Positions 52,501 to 63,879 of a DNA stretch of 64,000 nt are shown here, one piece after another. Source of the stretch: Lineus longissimus (taxonomy: Eukaryota > Nemertea > Pilidiophora > Heteronemertea > Lineidae). Every line of letters begins with the position of its first letter. Position 1 is the stretch's first letter. The position numbers and the translations under genes were made by a program. The notes under the pieces were generated by a model. The model made no database searches, was not told where the DNA came from, and saw only the letters and a list, made by a program, of their open reading frames with translations. The DNA is taken from contig NC_088316.1 in the NCBI RefSeq assembly GCF_910592395.1, positions 16,306,001 to 16,370,000 of the forward strand, read 5' to 3'.

Positions 52501-53789
52501 ACAAGCTGCGTTGGAGTGGAGTCATGGGTGCGGATGGTGAATGATGCGGGCTACTCTTGAAGCCTTCGTGGAGCGATTGGGTGCCTCCGGTGCTCTAGGG
52601 TCGGATAATTGGCCGTCTGCCTACTGCTAACGTACCAGTATTAAACCAGTCTCGCGGTTGTACATGAAAATAATTCAGCTTGAATTAATGTGTGGTTTCA
52701 CCATACCAGTTGAGTGGTGCTAAATTTCCATTTAAAATATAATTCATCTGGAATTGTGAGTTCCGTGTTGATTAAAAGGCCACAAGGGAGCATTCAATGT
52801 GTATATTACTCGGAAGCAAATATAGCATTAGGGTATGGTAATCATCGATTGGTAACCGCAAAGATGTGGTTTGGGAATGCTAGAATGCAGCGTGTTTCAA
52901 GTTAGCACTGAGAACAAAGGTGTAAATTGAGGAAAGTTTCACCAATATAGTTGAATTGCTGTTATAGTCTACAGCCCCGTGAACTACGGGGATTTTTCGT
53001 CTTGGGTCGTCTGCACTGTCAACAGTTTGAACAAGTTTACGGCTATTGGTTTCCGGAGAGCAATATGCATGCAGGGTTCGATCCGGTTACTAAGTGGAAG
53101 GAATAAGAGCAAAGAGACGTGATGTCTTCGGGGTTTACATCATTACCATTGCTGCAAGCAACTGGCGGTTATTGAACGAGATAAAGTGTAACTAAAGGTG
53201 CGTTGAACTAGGCAAAAATGGTCGCGAGACTCGCTGTTATATGGCGAAATCGCTACCCATTTCAAGCCTTTGGTATAACAGTGCTGTTTCCATAGGCCAT
53301 ACTGCAGTATTGCAAATGCGGCCTTGTGTAACGAGAGCATTGTCTCGAATTCATTGTTCAACGATTTTCATTGAAAAAAAGCTTTGTTCATAAGCTTTCA
53401 ACCTCTTGAATGAAATCTGAACAATACCCGGCCTACGAGTAATGTCACTAGAGCGCGACCTCTTTCTTGAACGGCGCGCCTTTCATCTGTTTGAACAAGG
53501 ATGCCCCGGACGACTCCCATTGTCTCCAATCCTGCGGTACAAAGCCTCTCAAAACAACTATTCAATGTGATTGCTGACAAGGAACAGGGTAATCTCTTCG
53601 GATTACTCGTTTAACACGCTCATCGATTTCTTACTCAATATCTCCAGTGCGACGATGTTCACCTCCTTCTAAGCAATTAGATTTGAAAGGAGAAATAGAC
53701 GTAGGTTCGACTGTCGACATGATACATAGTAGTTGTTACTAGATAAAAGAAGTTGTTCAAGCAGGAACGTCAATATAAATCCATACATG
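49529..53789. other. Intergenic, nothing confirmed
   Basis: No frame above 111 codons and no motif. The stretch is AT-rich with scattered TACATGTA-like palindromes. A single tRNA B-box-like GGGTTCGATCC near 53076 lacks an A box and is not called. Confidence 0.45.
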
Positions 53790-54000
53790 TATGAGTTTCA
53801 GAAATATAATCTTTACGACATCTCAGGATGTCCAAAAGTTGCATACGTGTTTGAGTCCAGATGTGAGATTTATTTAGATGTACAATACCGTCATGTGTGA
53901 CTGAGACAAATGAGTTTTATATTTAATACTCATTACGATATCCCAAAATGTCCCACAGTGAGTGACATGCTTGTTTGAGTCCAGATGTGAGTTCTATTCT
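53790..54000. repeat. Diverged tandem duplication, period about 120-124 bp
   Basis: TTTGAGTCCAGATGTGAG occurs near 53850 and again near 53974. The preceding blocks (TACGACATCTCAGGATGTCC and TACGATATCCCAAAATGTCC) repeat in the same order, with an offset of 120 growing to 124. The copies have diverged by substitution and small indels. The unit lies just beyond the 3' end of the acyl-CoA synthetase-like gene. Confidence 0.75.
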
Positions 54001-54084
54001 AGAATTAATTAAGACAGACCTTCTGCCGGTAAAATGCAAATTAACGAACATTTTATAGAGATTTTGCACAAGTCCGATGTTATC

Positions 54085-55899
54085 TTACATTTTGCATCCT
54101 TCCCTGTCCGCCTCAACACGCCGAATTGCCTCAGCCCGTATCTTCTTCCTATCTATTTTATCAGTCGCTCCGGTCGGGAACTGGTCAAACAGCAGGACAT
54201 AGTCCGGCATCATGTCGACCCCTTCCACGTTCAATATAAACTTTTCCATGCAGTAAGCTCGGACGCCCTCGACTGTGAGACCTTCGCCCGGCTTCTCAGC
54301 GATGCACAGACATATCTCTTCATGAATGATAGGGTGCGGAATCCCTGTAGCAACCACTTGGTTGATCTTGGTGTGCTCACCGAACACATTCTCAATCGCC
54401 GAAGGGTAAATCTGGACTATTGCCTTGGAGATGACCTCTGTCTTTCTGCCGTGTATTGACAAGTACCCGTTCTCGTCCATGATCCCTATATCGTCAGTAT
54501 GATACCATCCACTGGAATCCTTGGCGTGTCTTGTCTTCTCCTCATCTCCCAAATACTCCACGAACATACACGTATTCCTGACGCACACCTCACCCGCTGA
54601 TCCAATAGGGACGATCACTCCGTTATCATCAATGATCTTAACTTCATTGTCACATCCAATACCAGTTTTCTCGACCTTTATATCAATCGGATCACAGCTC
54701 ATAGTGGAGCAGATTCCGCCAGATTCGGTACTTGCGTAAACAACAGCCATGGGGAAGCCCAACTCATACAAACCACGTAGTAAGTTCTTCTGAATAACCT
54801 CACCTCCTGTAGGGCACACCTTTATTTTACTAATATCCATGCCAGCTTGGACACGTCCAAGAAGCTCCTGTAGCATGTACGGGAACATGAAAGGAACGTT
54901 AATCCCCTCGACTTGTATACACTTGAAGAAGAAGTCCAGTCCTTTCTGGGCCTCGGGTCCTGTTGTTGGGGCTTTCACGGAGAAAAATGTAATCCCAATG
55001 CTAAGGACGATTGACGTGCATCCCGCACTGTAACACATAGGCCGGTCACTCATCACTTTATCCGATTCGTTCAAGCCGATTGTGCGGATCCTATTCGTCA
55101 TCCAATGACCCGTTATTGCAACAAATTTTGGGTTGCCAGTGCTTCCGGAGGTACTATAAACACCATGGATCATGTCACTGTCAATGGTTGCTTGACGTTG
55201 TCGCATCGTTGCAAGGTCGCCATCTTCGATCCCTTCGAATAATGTCGTCCACGGTAATGTTCCTTGGTACGACTCAGCGTCAGGAGAAATCATGAAAATA
55301 GTTTCCAGGTGGGGTAGATCAGCTCTCAGTTTAACCGAAGGTCCTTGCTCTGCCAGACCGGGGATCATATCCGTCAACAGACGATAATTTTCACTTCTGT
55401 CGCCAGAATGTGCGATCAACCAGCGACATTTGGTGTGGTTGAGTGTGAACTTGATTGAATCACTTGACTTGACGCTGACGTGAATCAGAATCGGGATGGC
55501 GCCGGTCCTCACCATGGCATACTCACAGATAGAGTACTCAACCGAGGTGGGGCAGAGAAGGGCTACTCTGTCCCCCGTCTGCAGGCCTTGTCGTATCATC
55601 CCCGCAGCCAGCTGCTCTGTCTTGGTCTTGAGTTCACCGAATGTGATTGCTTGTCTTGGCTTGTCGACATCCAGGACTACTATTGCCTCCTTGTCGGGGT
55701 TAGCTGCGCCCCTCATGTCCAGTAGCTCAGCAGGCGTGTATTGAAGTGGCTTAATCCCCCACGACGGGGATTTGTAATAACTTCGAGTCAGCTTCGGGCA
55801 CAACATGATCCGTGTTGGTGATTCAAATTGTAACAAATGTACAAAAAGGTTTGTTAGAAAGGGGGCTAAACATCTGTCGGAGGCTAATAAATGTAACAT
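54085..55899 (-). CDS. AMP-forming acyl-CoA synthetase family protein (ACSF2-like), noncanonical core motifs
   Basis: A 604-residue intronless member of the adenylate-forming (ANL) superfamily. These enzymes adenylate a carboxylate, usually a fatty acid, and transfer it to CoA. Visible motifs: YSTSGSTGNPK (about 248-258, ATP phosphate loop), YASTESGG (388-395, adenine pocket), GWYHTDDIG (464-472, ribose-binding Asp kept but the usual Gly of TGD replaced by Asp), GRKTEVISKAIVQIYP (484-499, hinge region where the usual GG before the IYP is absent) and TDKIDRKKIR (579-588, with the A10 catalytic Lys at about 581). Overall layout and length are closest to medium-chain acyl-CoA ligases of the ACSF2 type. 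The start is ambiguous. The first ATG (55899) adds a hydrophobic, low-acidic 31-residue leader that could be a mitochondrial presequence; the second ATG (55806) gives a more usual N-terminus. The C-terminus (GCKM) is not a peroxisomal signal. Substrate is unknown, and the hinge changes may alter the thioester step. Confidence 0.93.
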   Translation of the reverse strand: MLHLLASDRCLAPFLTNLFVHLLQFESPTRIMLCPKLTRSYYKSPSWGIKPLQYTPAELLDMRGAANPDKEAIVVLDVDKPRQAITFGELKTKTEQLAAGMIRQGLQTGDRVALLCPTSVEYSICEYAMVRTGAIPILIHVSVKSSDSIKFTLNHTKCRWLIAHSGDRSENYRLLTDMIPGLAEQGPSVKLRADLPHLETIFMISPDAESYQGTLPWTTLFEGIEDGDLATMRQRQATIDSDMIHGVYSTSGSTGNPKFVAITGHWMTNRIRTIGLNESDKVMSDRPMCYSAGCTSIVLSIGITFFSVKAPTTGPEAQKGLDFFFKCIQVEGINVPFMFPYMLQELLGRVQAGMDISKIKVCPTGGEVIQKNLLRGLYELGFPMAVVYASTESGGICSTMSCDPIDIKVEKTGIGCDNEVKIIDDNGVIVPIGSAGEVCVRNTCMFVEYLGDEEKTRHAKDSSGWYHTDDIGIMDENGYLSIHGRKTEVISKAIVQIYPSAIENVFGEHTKINQVVATGIPHPIIHEEICLCIAEKPGEGLTVEGVRAYCMEKFILNVEGVDMMPDYVLLFDQFPTGATDKIDRKKIRAEAIRRVEADREGCKM

Positions 55900-57617
55900 T
55901 ATTTAAAACGACCATGCACAATTGAGAGTCCGACATTTCCGAAATGACCAGATGTACGTTGTCGCTGACACCTGCTGCATCGCCGCAGCTGTCGGAAATA
56001 AGTTACCACATCCGTTAAGGCTCTTTGGCGCAAAGATTCGACCTTTTTTTCAAGTCTTTGATTTTGATAAATGTAATTCGGGACCTAATATTATTTTAAG
56101 GCTTCAACCAAACTCAGCAAGAATGAACAACATGCAGTTACGTGTTTCTTGGTACATTCTCATCTGCACTTTCAGGGAGGGCTTTTTTCATGAAGATCAT
56201 TTATCATGCCAAATCTAACAGAAGAAAAAAGATCATTAGTGAATAACCTTTACATAAATGAACACGGCACATGGTGTTGGGTGATAAAGGTCCCTACTGG
56301 TGTCGGTTCTTTATGTAAGGCAATGCAGTGTGCATCAAAGAATGTTTAATATATCAAGTCATTGTGTTAAACTGTTCTTAGGTAATACAAAGCGCCTTTT
56401 TCTGAAATAAAAAATCAGCAACTTTGCCTGCCTGACAAATCATGTTGTCGTAGCGTGATCCTTTCTTCGAGACGCCTTTCATAATAGTTGAACAATACCT
56501 AACGGGAATGCAGGACGATATTCATTTGCTCTCATCTTTGTTATACAATACCTCTTCTACCTCTTTAATGTAACTACTGACGAGAAGCGAAGTAATCAGT
56601 TGTCCGGAATGATAAAAACGGGCGATCGATTCCTTACGCAACTTTACCATTTTTATGAGTGACAAAGGGATGTGCTGTTTCCAAGAAATTAGAGTTAAAC
56701 AGCTCGACGTAACTTCTTCTTTCAGCAAGAGGAAGATTACTCTACATGAGCCCGATATCACCCTGTTTATCACCAAGCTGTAACACATCCTTCCAAGAGC
56801 TGCCAGTTAAGTCTAGAACACAGAGAGACCCAAAGAGAATGAACCACATTTCACAAGTCGCTCCGTATTCAGAACAACATCGGTTTGTTCATCTTGATAT
56901 CGATCGACAGAGCACTTCCTCATTCCAGAGCCTTTTTTGAATCTTTACATAATTTTGGCATTATAAGCACACTTCATAACACTTTCATGTCAACATGAAG
57001 GTATTCATGTCACACAATGTCAACACGAGATAACGGGTCAGGATTAAAATAGGCCTACATCTGGTCCAATGAAAAGAACTCGTAAGTTGCTAACGAAGTG
57101 ACGATCGCCGATCAGTAGATTCCTGAGTGTATCGATACCTTACTTGGTAAAGCAAACATAAAGTTGGATCATGGCGTCAAGCAGTCAGTCACGCTATTTC
57201 AGCTTGTCATGTAGCTTATGTGAATAATAGTTTACATAGAAAATTAGTCATGTCAGAATGGCACACATTACGCGAGAAACGAAAGAGAAGATAAAATTCA
57301 AAAAGTAATATGATTTCAGGGAGAATACAGAAAGTGATAATTGACTGAAAAATGAGTTTGCGGCTGGTTTAACCGCAAACACGACAAATGAGACTGCATC
57401 AATGCGTCTAACAGCTGACACAGCCAACTCACAACGCCGTGCAAACCCGATTATAAGTGTCGGGTTTTATTTCGCAGAACATCATCGAATTTCCAATCGG
57501 CTCAAGGTGACAAAAATGATGATTATCCAAGCGTTCTGATTTCCCAGGTGGCATAAACCACATTTTCTGTATAACACACCTGATACTGGATCGGAACGCC
57601 ATGGTGAATTCAGAATT
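55900..57617. other. Upstream flank of the acyl-CoA synthetase-like gene
   Basis: It presumably includes the promoter of the minus-strand synthetase gene. No TATA box or other element could be singled out and no coding frame is convincing. Confidence 0.45.
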
Positions 57618-57695
57618 TACCTGGATGGTCAGTGAATCCGAGATCTTTTTCATGAGGGCCGACTCGACCAGGAGGTCTTGGGTTCGAATCACTTT
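57618..57695 (+). repeat. tRNA-like segment, possible SINE head
   Basis: TGGTCAGTGAATCCGAG (A-box-like), then GACTCGACCAGGAGGTC and TTGGGTTCGAATCAC (B-box-like), occur in the order and approximate spacing of a tRNA. The B box is good; the acceptor stem and anticodon arm are not evident. It is best read as a degenerate tRNA-derived SINE promoter. Confidence 0.35.
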
Positions 57696-60600
57696 TGACA
57701 TGTTTGAGGCACTAAGTTCGTTCTGGTTAGAGTTCCTGCGTTTAGGAACTGCTCCTCAATATTCCCGGAACACTTAGGGATCGGAGCGCTATGAGAAATT
57801 ATCTGTCCATACGTAAAGCACTACATAAGAAATCCACCTCTTCAGCTTTCAAACTTCATTACAAGAGGTTTCAATCCCGGAATGCCATGTCAACTGCTCA
57901 GCAGTTAAGACTGCATTCTGCATTTCGCCCGCATTCTCATCAATTCATTGGGCTTCACTGCCTTATTAGTCTAGCGAAGCAGACCCAAAGGCGTGTTCGC
58001 CTGATGGTCAAACCTCTCAAACCGAATACAAAGACCATGAGAGCCAAGTCAATAAATGACACAGCGACAGTTACTCTGCCTTATACCAGAGAGGAACATA
58101 CAGTTATCTTATTTTCTAAAAAAGAAGATTATGTTCAAGATTCGCTGTCATCAACAGATCTCTGGCACGAATTTAACAGATCATACTAAACGCTCATATT
58201 GATCGGATGGGAAGAAAAGGCAAACTCTACTCGATAGCGAGCACGGTACACCGAGCACATCGTCTGGTTTATTTATCATATACCGATACCTAGCGGTTCG
58301 AGGAATCTAAGGTTGCATTCAGCGTTACGAGATGGAGGCAGGAAGCATCTACAATATATTAATCTTTACAGCAGTCGATCAAAATGAGAAAACGATAAAA
58401 CTCGACTGCACGATTGATATTTACATGTCTTCGGTGCTGGCATGTATTTTATGTTTTTGATTTAAATTTCCCCATTGGTCATACAATAGGCCGACTAAAA
58501 TAGATGATGTGTAAGCGCGTCTTAAAGGCAGGCCTCTTCTTAAAGTAGTCTCGCTCCTGAAGCATCTTTAAAGGAATGAAAAAGCTTTTAGTTATCCATC
58601 ACCGACTTCCGCCACGATGGCTAACTAAATCCGTAACCGGTAACCTCACAAATAGAGTCAGTCAAGCAGAAGGAGTCAGGCTATTGACCCATGTTCGACT
58701 TCCTCTCACCAACCGGAAGGTATTGGTAAATTGTGACATTTGAATCATTTTATAACATTTCCTCGTGACATCTATTGAATTGTTTAATGATCGCTTCAAG
58801 TTTTTAACCGGCTGATTTATGTTTCCAAGGTCGAATATCTCCAGAGAAGATTCTCATATAGATCCACAGATATCGTCGAATAATTCAGTTTGTGCGTGGA
58901 CGCTTACATTTACAAAAAACAATCTTTACAAGACTTTTAAAAGACTCTTACTTAAGTTGTTCAGTATGAATCTCACATGTACAATGTACAAGAATCTTGC
59001 AAATACTGTATATGTATACATTGCATACGGAACGTTCCAACTAACTAAGAATCATGAAGAAATCTTATCAGGATTTTAAACCTGGCTTTTTGTTTAACGT
59101 GGGATTGATCATTTGGGTTCCTGGTTTGACGTACTGGAAGCTACATGTACAAGTACGGTGGCTATATACATGTACATGTACGGTGGCTATTTGCGAAAAG
59201 AAATAGAAACAAATTTAACCTCGTCAGAAAAAAATCCCTTTCGAAAAAAGGAGACTGCACAGTCCCACCAATAATCATCTTGGCCACAGCCTCAGCCACA
59301 GCCAAATTAAACTTTATTTCAACTTCAAAATATCTTCTCTGAAGTGTGCACATGTCATTCCCTATCGTATTGAATTTCACTTCGATTGCAAATTCGGTCG
59401 CATCCGTAATTCAAAATCAGATAATTCTAATTTAATGATAAAATCCAACGCTCACAGTAAGTTTCATATTCAATAACTGCGTGTTATGTTTCGAAGTAGA
59501 ACTGGAATTGAGAGTAGCAAATAAGATTAGCCTAGCCTAGTTTATCCCCCCCCCCCCAAAGAGTCATTTGTTTAAAATTCGGAAGGGACATGTCATTCGA
59601 GAGGTCACACATCATGTTAAAACGTTACACTATGCAATCTTGTTTGAGAACAGCTCTAGATTTTCGACGGAAACTAATGGATGTTATTTTAACGGGCCAT
59701 TAACAGACAGGTGTATTATGTGAGAGTATTATTTTCATCGCAGCAATCTCCTAAGCGAGATTGAATGTCATTGGTTGATTACCAAGGCCTTTTTCATTTC
59801 CATAAACACATGCGCCCGTATGAGCAATATCAGTAACGTCTCTTTGCCTATAGTGATACTACGAGGTAAAATATGATGTTCCCCCTTTGTAAGTAGTTAG
59901 TTATTGAGGTATTGCCATTGAAACCAACGAGTGACGGTTTCTTGCACAATGACAGTGAAGTATAGATCGGTCTCGTGTCTACGGACAGTCATGGCCAACA
60001 CATCGACCATAAAATTACGCTTTGTAGGTCTGAACTAGCCAACTGACTTGCTAAAGGTATTTCGTACAAGTATTTCGTACACATATTTGACCACTCACAA
60101 ACCATGATTAGATACGAAATCGACAAGCCCAGTTGTCAATTCCCCGCAGGGTTAACATATAAGTAATGATTACTTATCGGCCTGATGAGGGAAAAGTAAA
60201 GGTTTCTCACGACCCAATTAGGCGCCATTGATTTGGCTTATTCACAAAGGCAACAAGGCCGCTGCGAGGAAATGTGTCCTCTGTTCTCTCGTGGTGACAA
60301 TTCATCGAGACCCGCCGGCTGAATGACATCTGCAATTACTAAAGTAAACAAACCAACTGCTATATCGCATATACATGCCTTCAAGCAGTAAGTAAGCTTC
60401 TCGGGGTATGTATTTTACAGCCCCTTCTCCTCATCACGCTCTTCTACTGATGGTGAAAGTATGCATGCTTTTTTTACTTCGATAAAAAAATGTTTGTCTC
60501 TTCAAACTTAACACACGACTAGATCATGATGTCTTACTGTGATTGAAATCTATCATCAATCCCAAACAAAAAAAATCACTGACAGTTACTTCCATGTTTA

Positions 60601-61882
60601 CAGGAATCACAAGCTCTTCATATCCTGGTGATGGCTACCTGGTGGTCGCGCAGTGGAAATAGCCTGTCGAACTAATGGTCTAATGGACCTGATGATTGAT
60701 GGCCGCTGGGATGGTTTGTGTGCATTACATTCCTGTGCACTCGTAGAGGTCCTCGTAATAATGGAAGCAAAAAAGGAGAGAAAGGAAAGGTACATATATG
60801 ATGTAACGACATGTATGATGCAATGGCGGCCGGAAATATGTACAGGGTCAAGCGCTTTCCATCCGGACGACTGGATGTCCAAAGTTTTTTTCACTCTAAG
60901 TGAATGAAAGGCATTTTGCTCCAAGTCCAGAGTGAAAAATTCACATTTCGAATGGCATCGAACACAACCAGGAGCATAATAACTTCCGTTTCTTGATTAT
61001 TGGAAACGGGTTAAGATCGGTGAAACTCGTGTATATACACCGGCGTTCTCAGGTCTCTAGTGTCAGGACACGGATACATCAATATGTGGCAAGCGTTCTA
61101 TTTGACGGATATCATCAATAGCCATGCTACGTGGCCTGACTTGAACGCAGCTTTGGGAACATGTGTAGCAGGATAATACGTTGGATAATCTTTATATTGG
61201 AGTGGACTGATTGTATCATCTACGGGATTTCAATAAATCCAGTGTGTCGCCTATATGTCGGATGGAAACGATCTGGGATCCAAAACCAATGGCCAACTTT
61301 AATAGATAGGCGATATGTCCGATAGTGCTGGTATGCCTTTCTGAAAATTCCGAGGGTTGCTACTTATTAGTCATAACTTGTATCAATCATAATGCGACGT
61401 TTGATGATTTATCAGTCAGGTCCCTGATGACCGTCACTCACTAGATTAAATATTGAGACAATGTCCCTTCACTGAGTTCCGACGTTTGGCACATCAATAT
61501 TTATATGAAGGAAGTCCCACAGAAGACCAACAATCGATTTCATAAAGAGACTGTTCAATCTCTATTTCTCACGGTTGGACATGCTTAGCCAGTTTGCTTT
61601 TACGGCACCCCACAGACAGCAGGTTGTTTCATGTGATCATGACCGCCGCAGGTCGCAACAATAAAAATCGTGAGTCGAGCAACATCTTCTTGCCATTGAT
61701 GATATCCTCAACTGGGCTTTAGCAGGGTCGTTTGAGAAATTGATGATAGCTTAAGTTCGCAACTTAACTTGTTAATGTTAGATGTTTGTCCTGATCCTTC
61801 GCATCATGATTGAGCAGTTCGACATAAACCTGCATTGCTGTTTATACAAGTGGAAGCAGGAGCAGAAAATAACCATTTCTGG
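57696..61882. other. Intergenic, nothing confirmed
   Basis: The 132-codon frame at 57791-58189 (plus) is basic and Ser-rich without motifs and is within chance range. Repeats seen: GTACGGTGGCTAT twice (59153 and 59178) beside TACATGTACATGTA, and 12 C at 59546-59557. Confidence 0.45.
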
Positions 61883-61948
61883 TTCCGGATTGATATTGTA
61901 GGCTGTCTGCAAATACATGTAGTACTTTCTTCCGGATTGATATTGTAG
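61883..61948. repeat. 19-bp direct repeat, offset 47 bp
   Basis: TTCCGGATTGATATTGTAG is present at 61883-61901 and identically at 61930-61948. The intervening 28 bases differ. Confidence 0.85.
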
Positions 61949-62782
61949 CTTTGACATGTATCGATAATGGAACATTTGACAGAAAAATATGCGAAAGAAC
62001 AAATTTTATGCTTATTGACCAGGTGACATGGGAGGCGCAAAAGTTGTCCAGTGAGGAAAGTTCACTGATTGTCCTTGGTAACCTTTATTGACCGAAGAAA
62101 GTACTATTTGCAGACAGCCAGCGATAATTATGTCTGTGGGATGCATTAACTACCTACTTTATCAGATTTAGATGTTCGTCTGTGACATTTTGCACACTTA
62201 AGTTCTTGACCGGCCCATTTTCCAGACGATATTATGATTGATGTGTGAAAATTATTGATCCCTCTGCAATATTTAGCCAGATATTAAGTAATTAGCCGGT
62301 TGACTGACGCACAAATTAGCTGGTAAAAGCATGATAGGTCAACCCGTTGAGAATGCTTTAGCGTGGTTGAGTCGACTGTCAGCGGTCGTTGCCGAGTGGA
62401 TATAATACAATCAATTCACCCAATCGTGAATGCTCCTACCACTCCTGTCCTATCAGCTCCATCTCTAAACCTTAAGCGCCCCGCAAACGAGCTGTTTCAA
62501 TTGTTTCGACCTGAGATGGTTGCATGCGACGAGATATCGCTCATTTGCGGTGGTCATCAGAAGTGCCTGCTACAAAAATTGGTGATCGAAGCGAACTACG
62601 ATCAATTTACCGATTTTACCTGCTGACAAGAGAACTTATTATTGCACATAGCAGCGATTATAATCGCAGGTCGCAGCGATTATCTGTTGTGGGGAGCATC
62701 GCGGTGTAAGTGTCATACCTATTTTATTTTATCGCAGATGGACACTATTTGGAGAGACTCTTTACAAGTACATTGTACTTAC
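61949..62782. other. Probable intron or downstream region of the 62.8-kb gene
   Basis: If the exon at 62783-63176 is real, this stretch begins its first visible intron. I could not identify the next exon, which should open in phase 0 on the minus strand. Confidence 0.35.
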
Positions 62783-63176
62783 CCAGTGCGGATGTCGTTG
62801 ACTACCTGAAGAAAGCGCCCTTGCCACCTGTGCATGCTGTAATTGTATAGTAACTTCCCCGGAAGAATTACTCGTGAAATTAGCCTGGTTAGGATGGAGC
62901 TTCAGCGAACTGCGGGCATGTTGCTCGGCAAATGCCTTCATGGCGACCATCGCTACGGGTGAGGCTGGCGTGACCGGGAGCCCATGCTCATCAGTGTGTA
63001 TCCCTGGGTGGGCCCCCGAATGTTCCCCGTGCATGGACATGCCACGGCCTCCAACTGTTCTTCTTGCACCGCTCCCCCGGGGCCTCCGCATGGATCTGCG
63101 GAGACTCTCCCGGTTTTTGCAAATCATGGTTCCCTTGCGCGTCAACATTGACATTGTTTAGTGGTGCCCCCCAATA
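62783..63176 (-). CDS. First coding exon of an unrecognised gene
   Basis: The exon begins after a good acceptor (TTATCTTTTCAG, ending at 63177) and ends at a strong donor (CAC TGG|GTAAGT), phase 0. The frame has a TAA just before the ATG at 63154, so the first 22 bases are 5' UTR and translation starts here, giving 124 codons. The peptide has a basic, Arg-rich N-terminus (RRSMRRPRGSGARR near residues 19-32) and a His/Gly/Pro-rich middle. A helical stretch follows (VAMVAMKAFAEQHARSSLKL, about 67-86), then a Gln/Ser-rich end. There is no signal peptide. It looks like the disordered cytosolic or nuclear N-terminus of a larger protein whose conserved part is in later exons. I do not recognise it. 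The GC content is well above the surroundings, which supports coding. Confidence 0.6.
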
Positions 63177-63640
63177 CTGAAAAGATAAATTTGAAGACAT
63201 CACAATACAATGTAAGGATATTTTAGCGAGAAAAGAAAGAAAACTGAAAACTGTGACCCTGTTGTGCAGTATTGGCGTGTTTCCCAGTAATTGGCAACAA
63301 GAGAGTTCACGACTTTCCGATGGGGAAGATGGAGGGGAAGAGACACATTTCAATCTTCCATCATCCCCAAATTCCCAAATTAAAAACAATGATAGTAACA
63401 GTGAGAAACGGAAACACTCAAAAACACCACACCGGTGTAGCAGTTTGAAATGTCTTCTGATAGAGGATTCTAGAATGTAATGTATTATCTCTGAGGGAAT
63501 AATGGTCCTGGTCGCTTTGAGCAATATGTCGTAAAGCTTATATAACCATACAATAAGGACTTGTTTTTTTGTTTTTCTGGGGGACTGCAACAGCGGTATT
63601 GGCATCTTCGTTTAGTGGTGCCTTACAACTGACGAACTGG
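63177..63640. other. Upstream intron or flank of the 62.8-kb gene
   Basis: By the splice acceptor at 63177 this should be intron, with a non-coding first exon further upstream. A long minus-strand frame passes through it (62991-63605), but it conflicts with the exon's frame and is not called. Confidence 0.4.
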
Positions 63641-63720
63641 ATAACATAAACATAACGTAACATAACATAACATAACATAACATCACGTAATGCAATGAAC
63701 ATAACGTAACGTACATGTAA
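63641..63720. repeat. CATAA-type pentanucleotide repeat, partly degenerate
   Basis: About ten CATAA/CGTAA units, most regular at 63657-63682 and degenerating towards 63720. Confidence 0.85.
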
Positions 63721-63806
63721 CATAGAGCTGCACAACATGTAGCTGTCCTGGACTTTGAGATGGGCAAATCGTGGTAATTGACTGAAAAGAAATACATGTA
63801 GATGTA

Positions 63807-63879
63807 AGTAGTAGTATATGGTTGATTCCCAAACCAAAACGGCGATTTTTGTTTTGGGAATCAACCATATACTACTACT
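63807..63879. repeat. Perfect 27-bp inverted repeat with 19-nt loop
   Basis: The arm 63807-63833 (AGTAGTAGTATATGGTTGAT and on to TCCCAAA) is the exact reverse complement of 63853-63879. The loop is short, so an RNA copy would form a hairpin of pre-miRNA size (73 nt). It could equally be a young fold-back element. No protein is encoded. Confidence 0.92.

Noticed and set aside
53070-53090. B-box-like GGGTTCGATCC
   Set aside because: No A box or acceptor pairing at tRNA spacing.
54034-54459. 141-codon plus-strand ORF
   Set aside because: Antisense shadow of the acyl-CoA synthetase-like gene.
57791-58189. 132-codon plus-strand ORF
   Set aside because: Basic and low-complexity-like, no domain, within the chance range for this window.
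62991-63605. 204-codon minus-strand frame
   Set aside because: It runs through the splice acceptor at 63177 into the exon in a different frame from the ATG-started coding sequence; length is explained by the overlap with the real exon and chance upstream.
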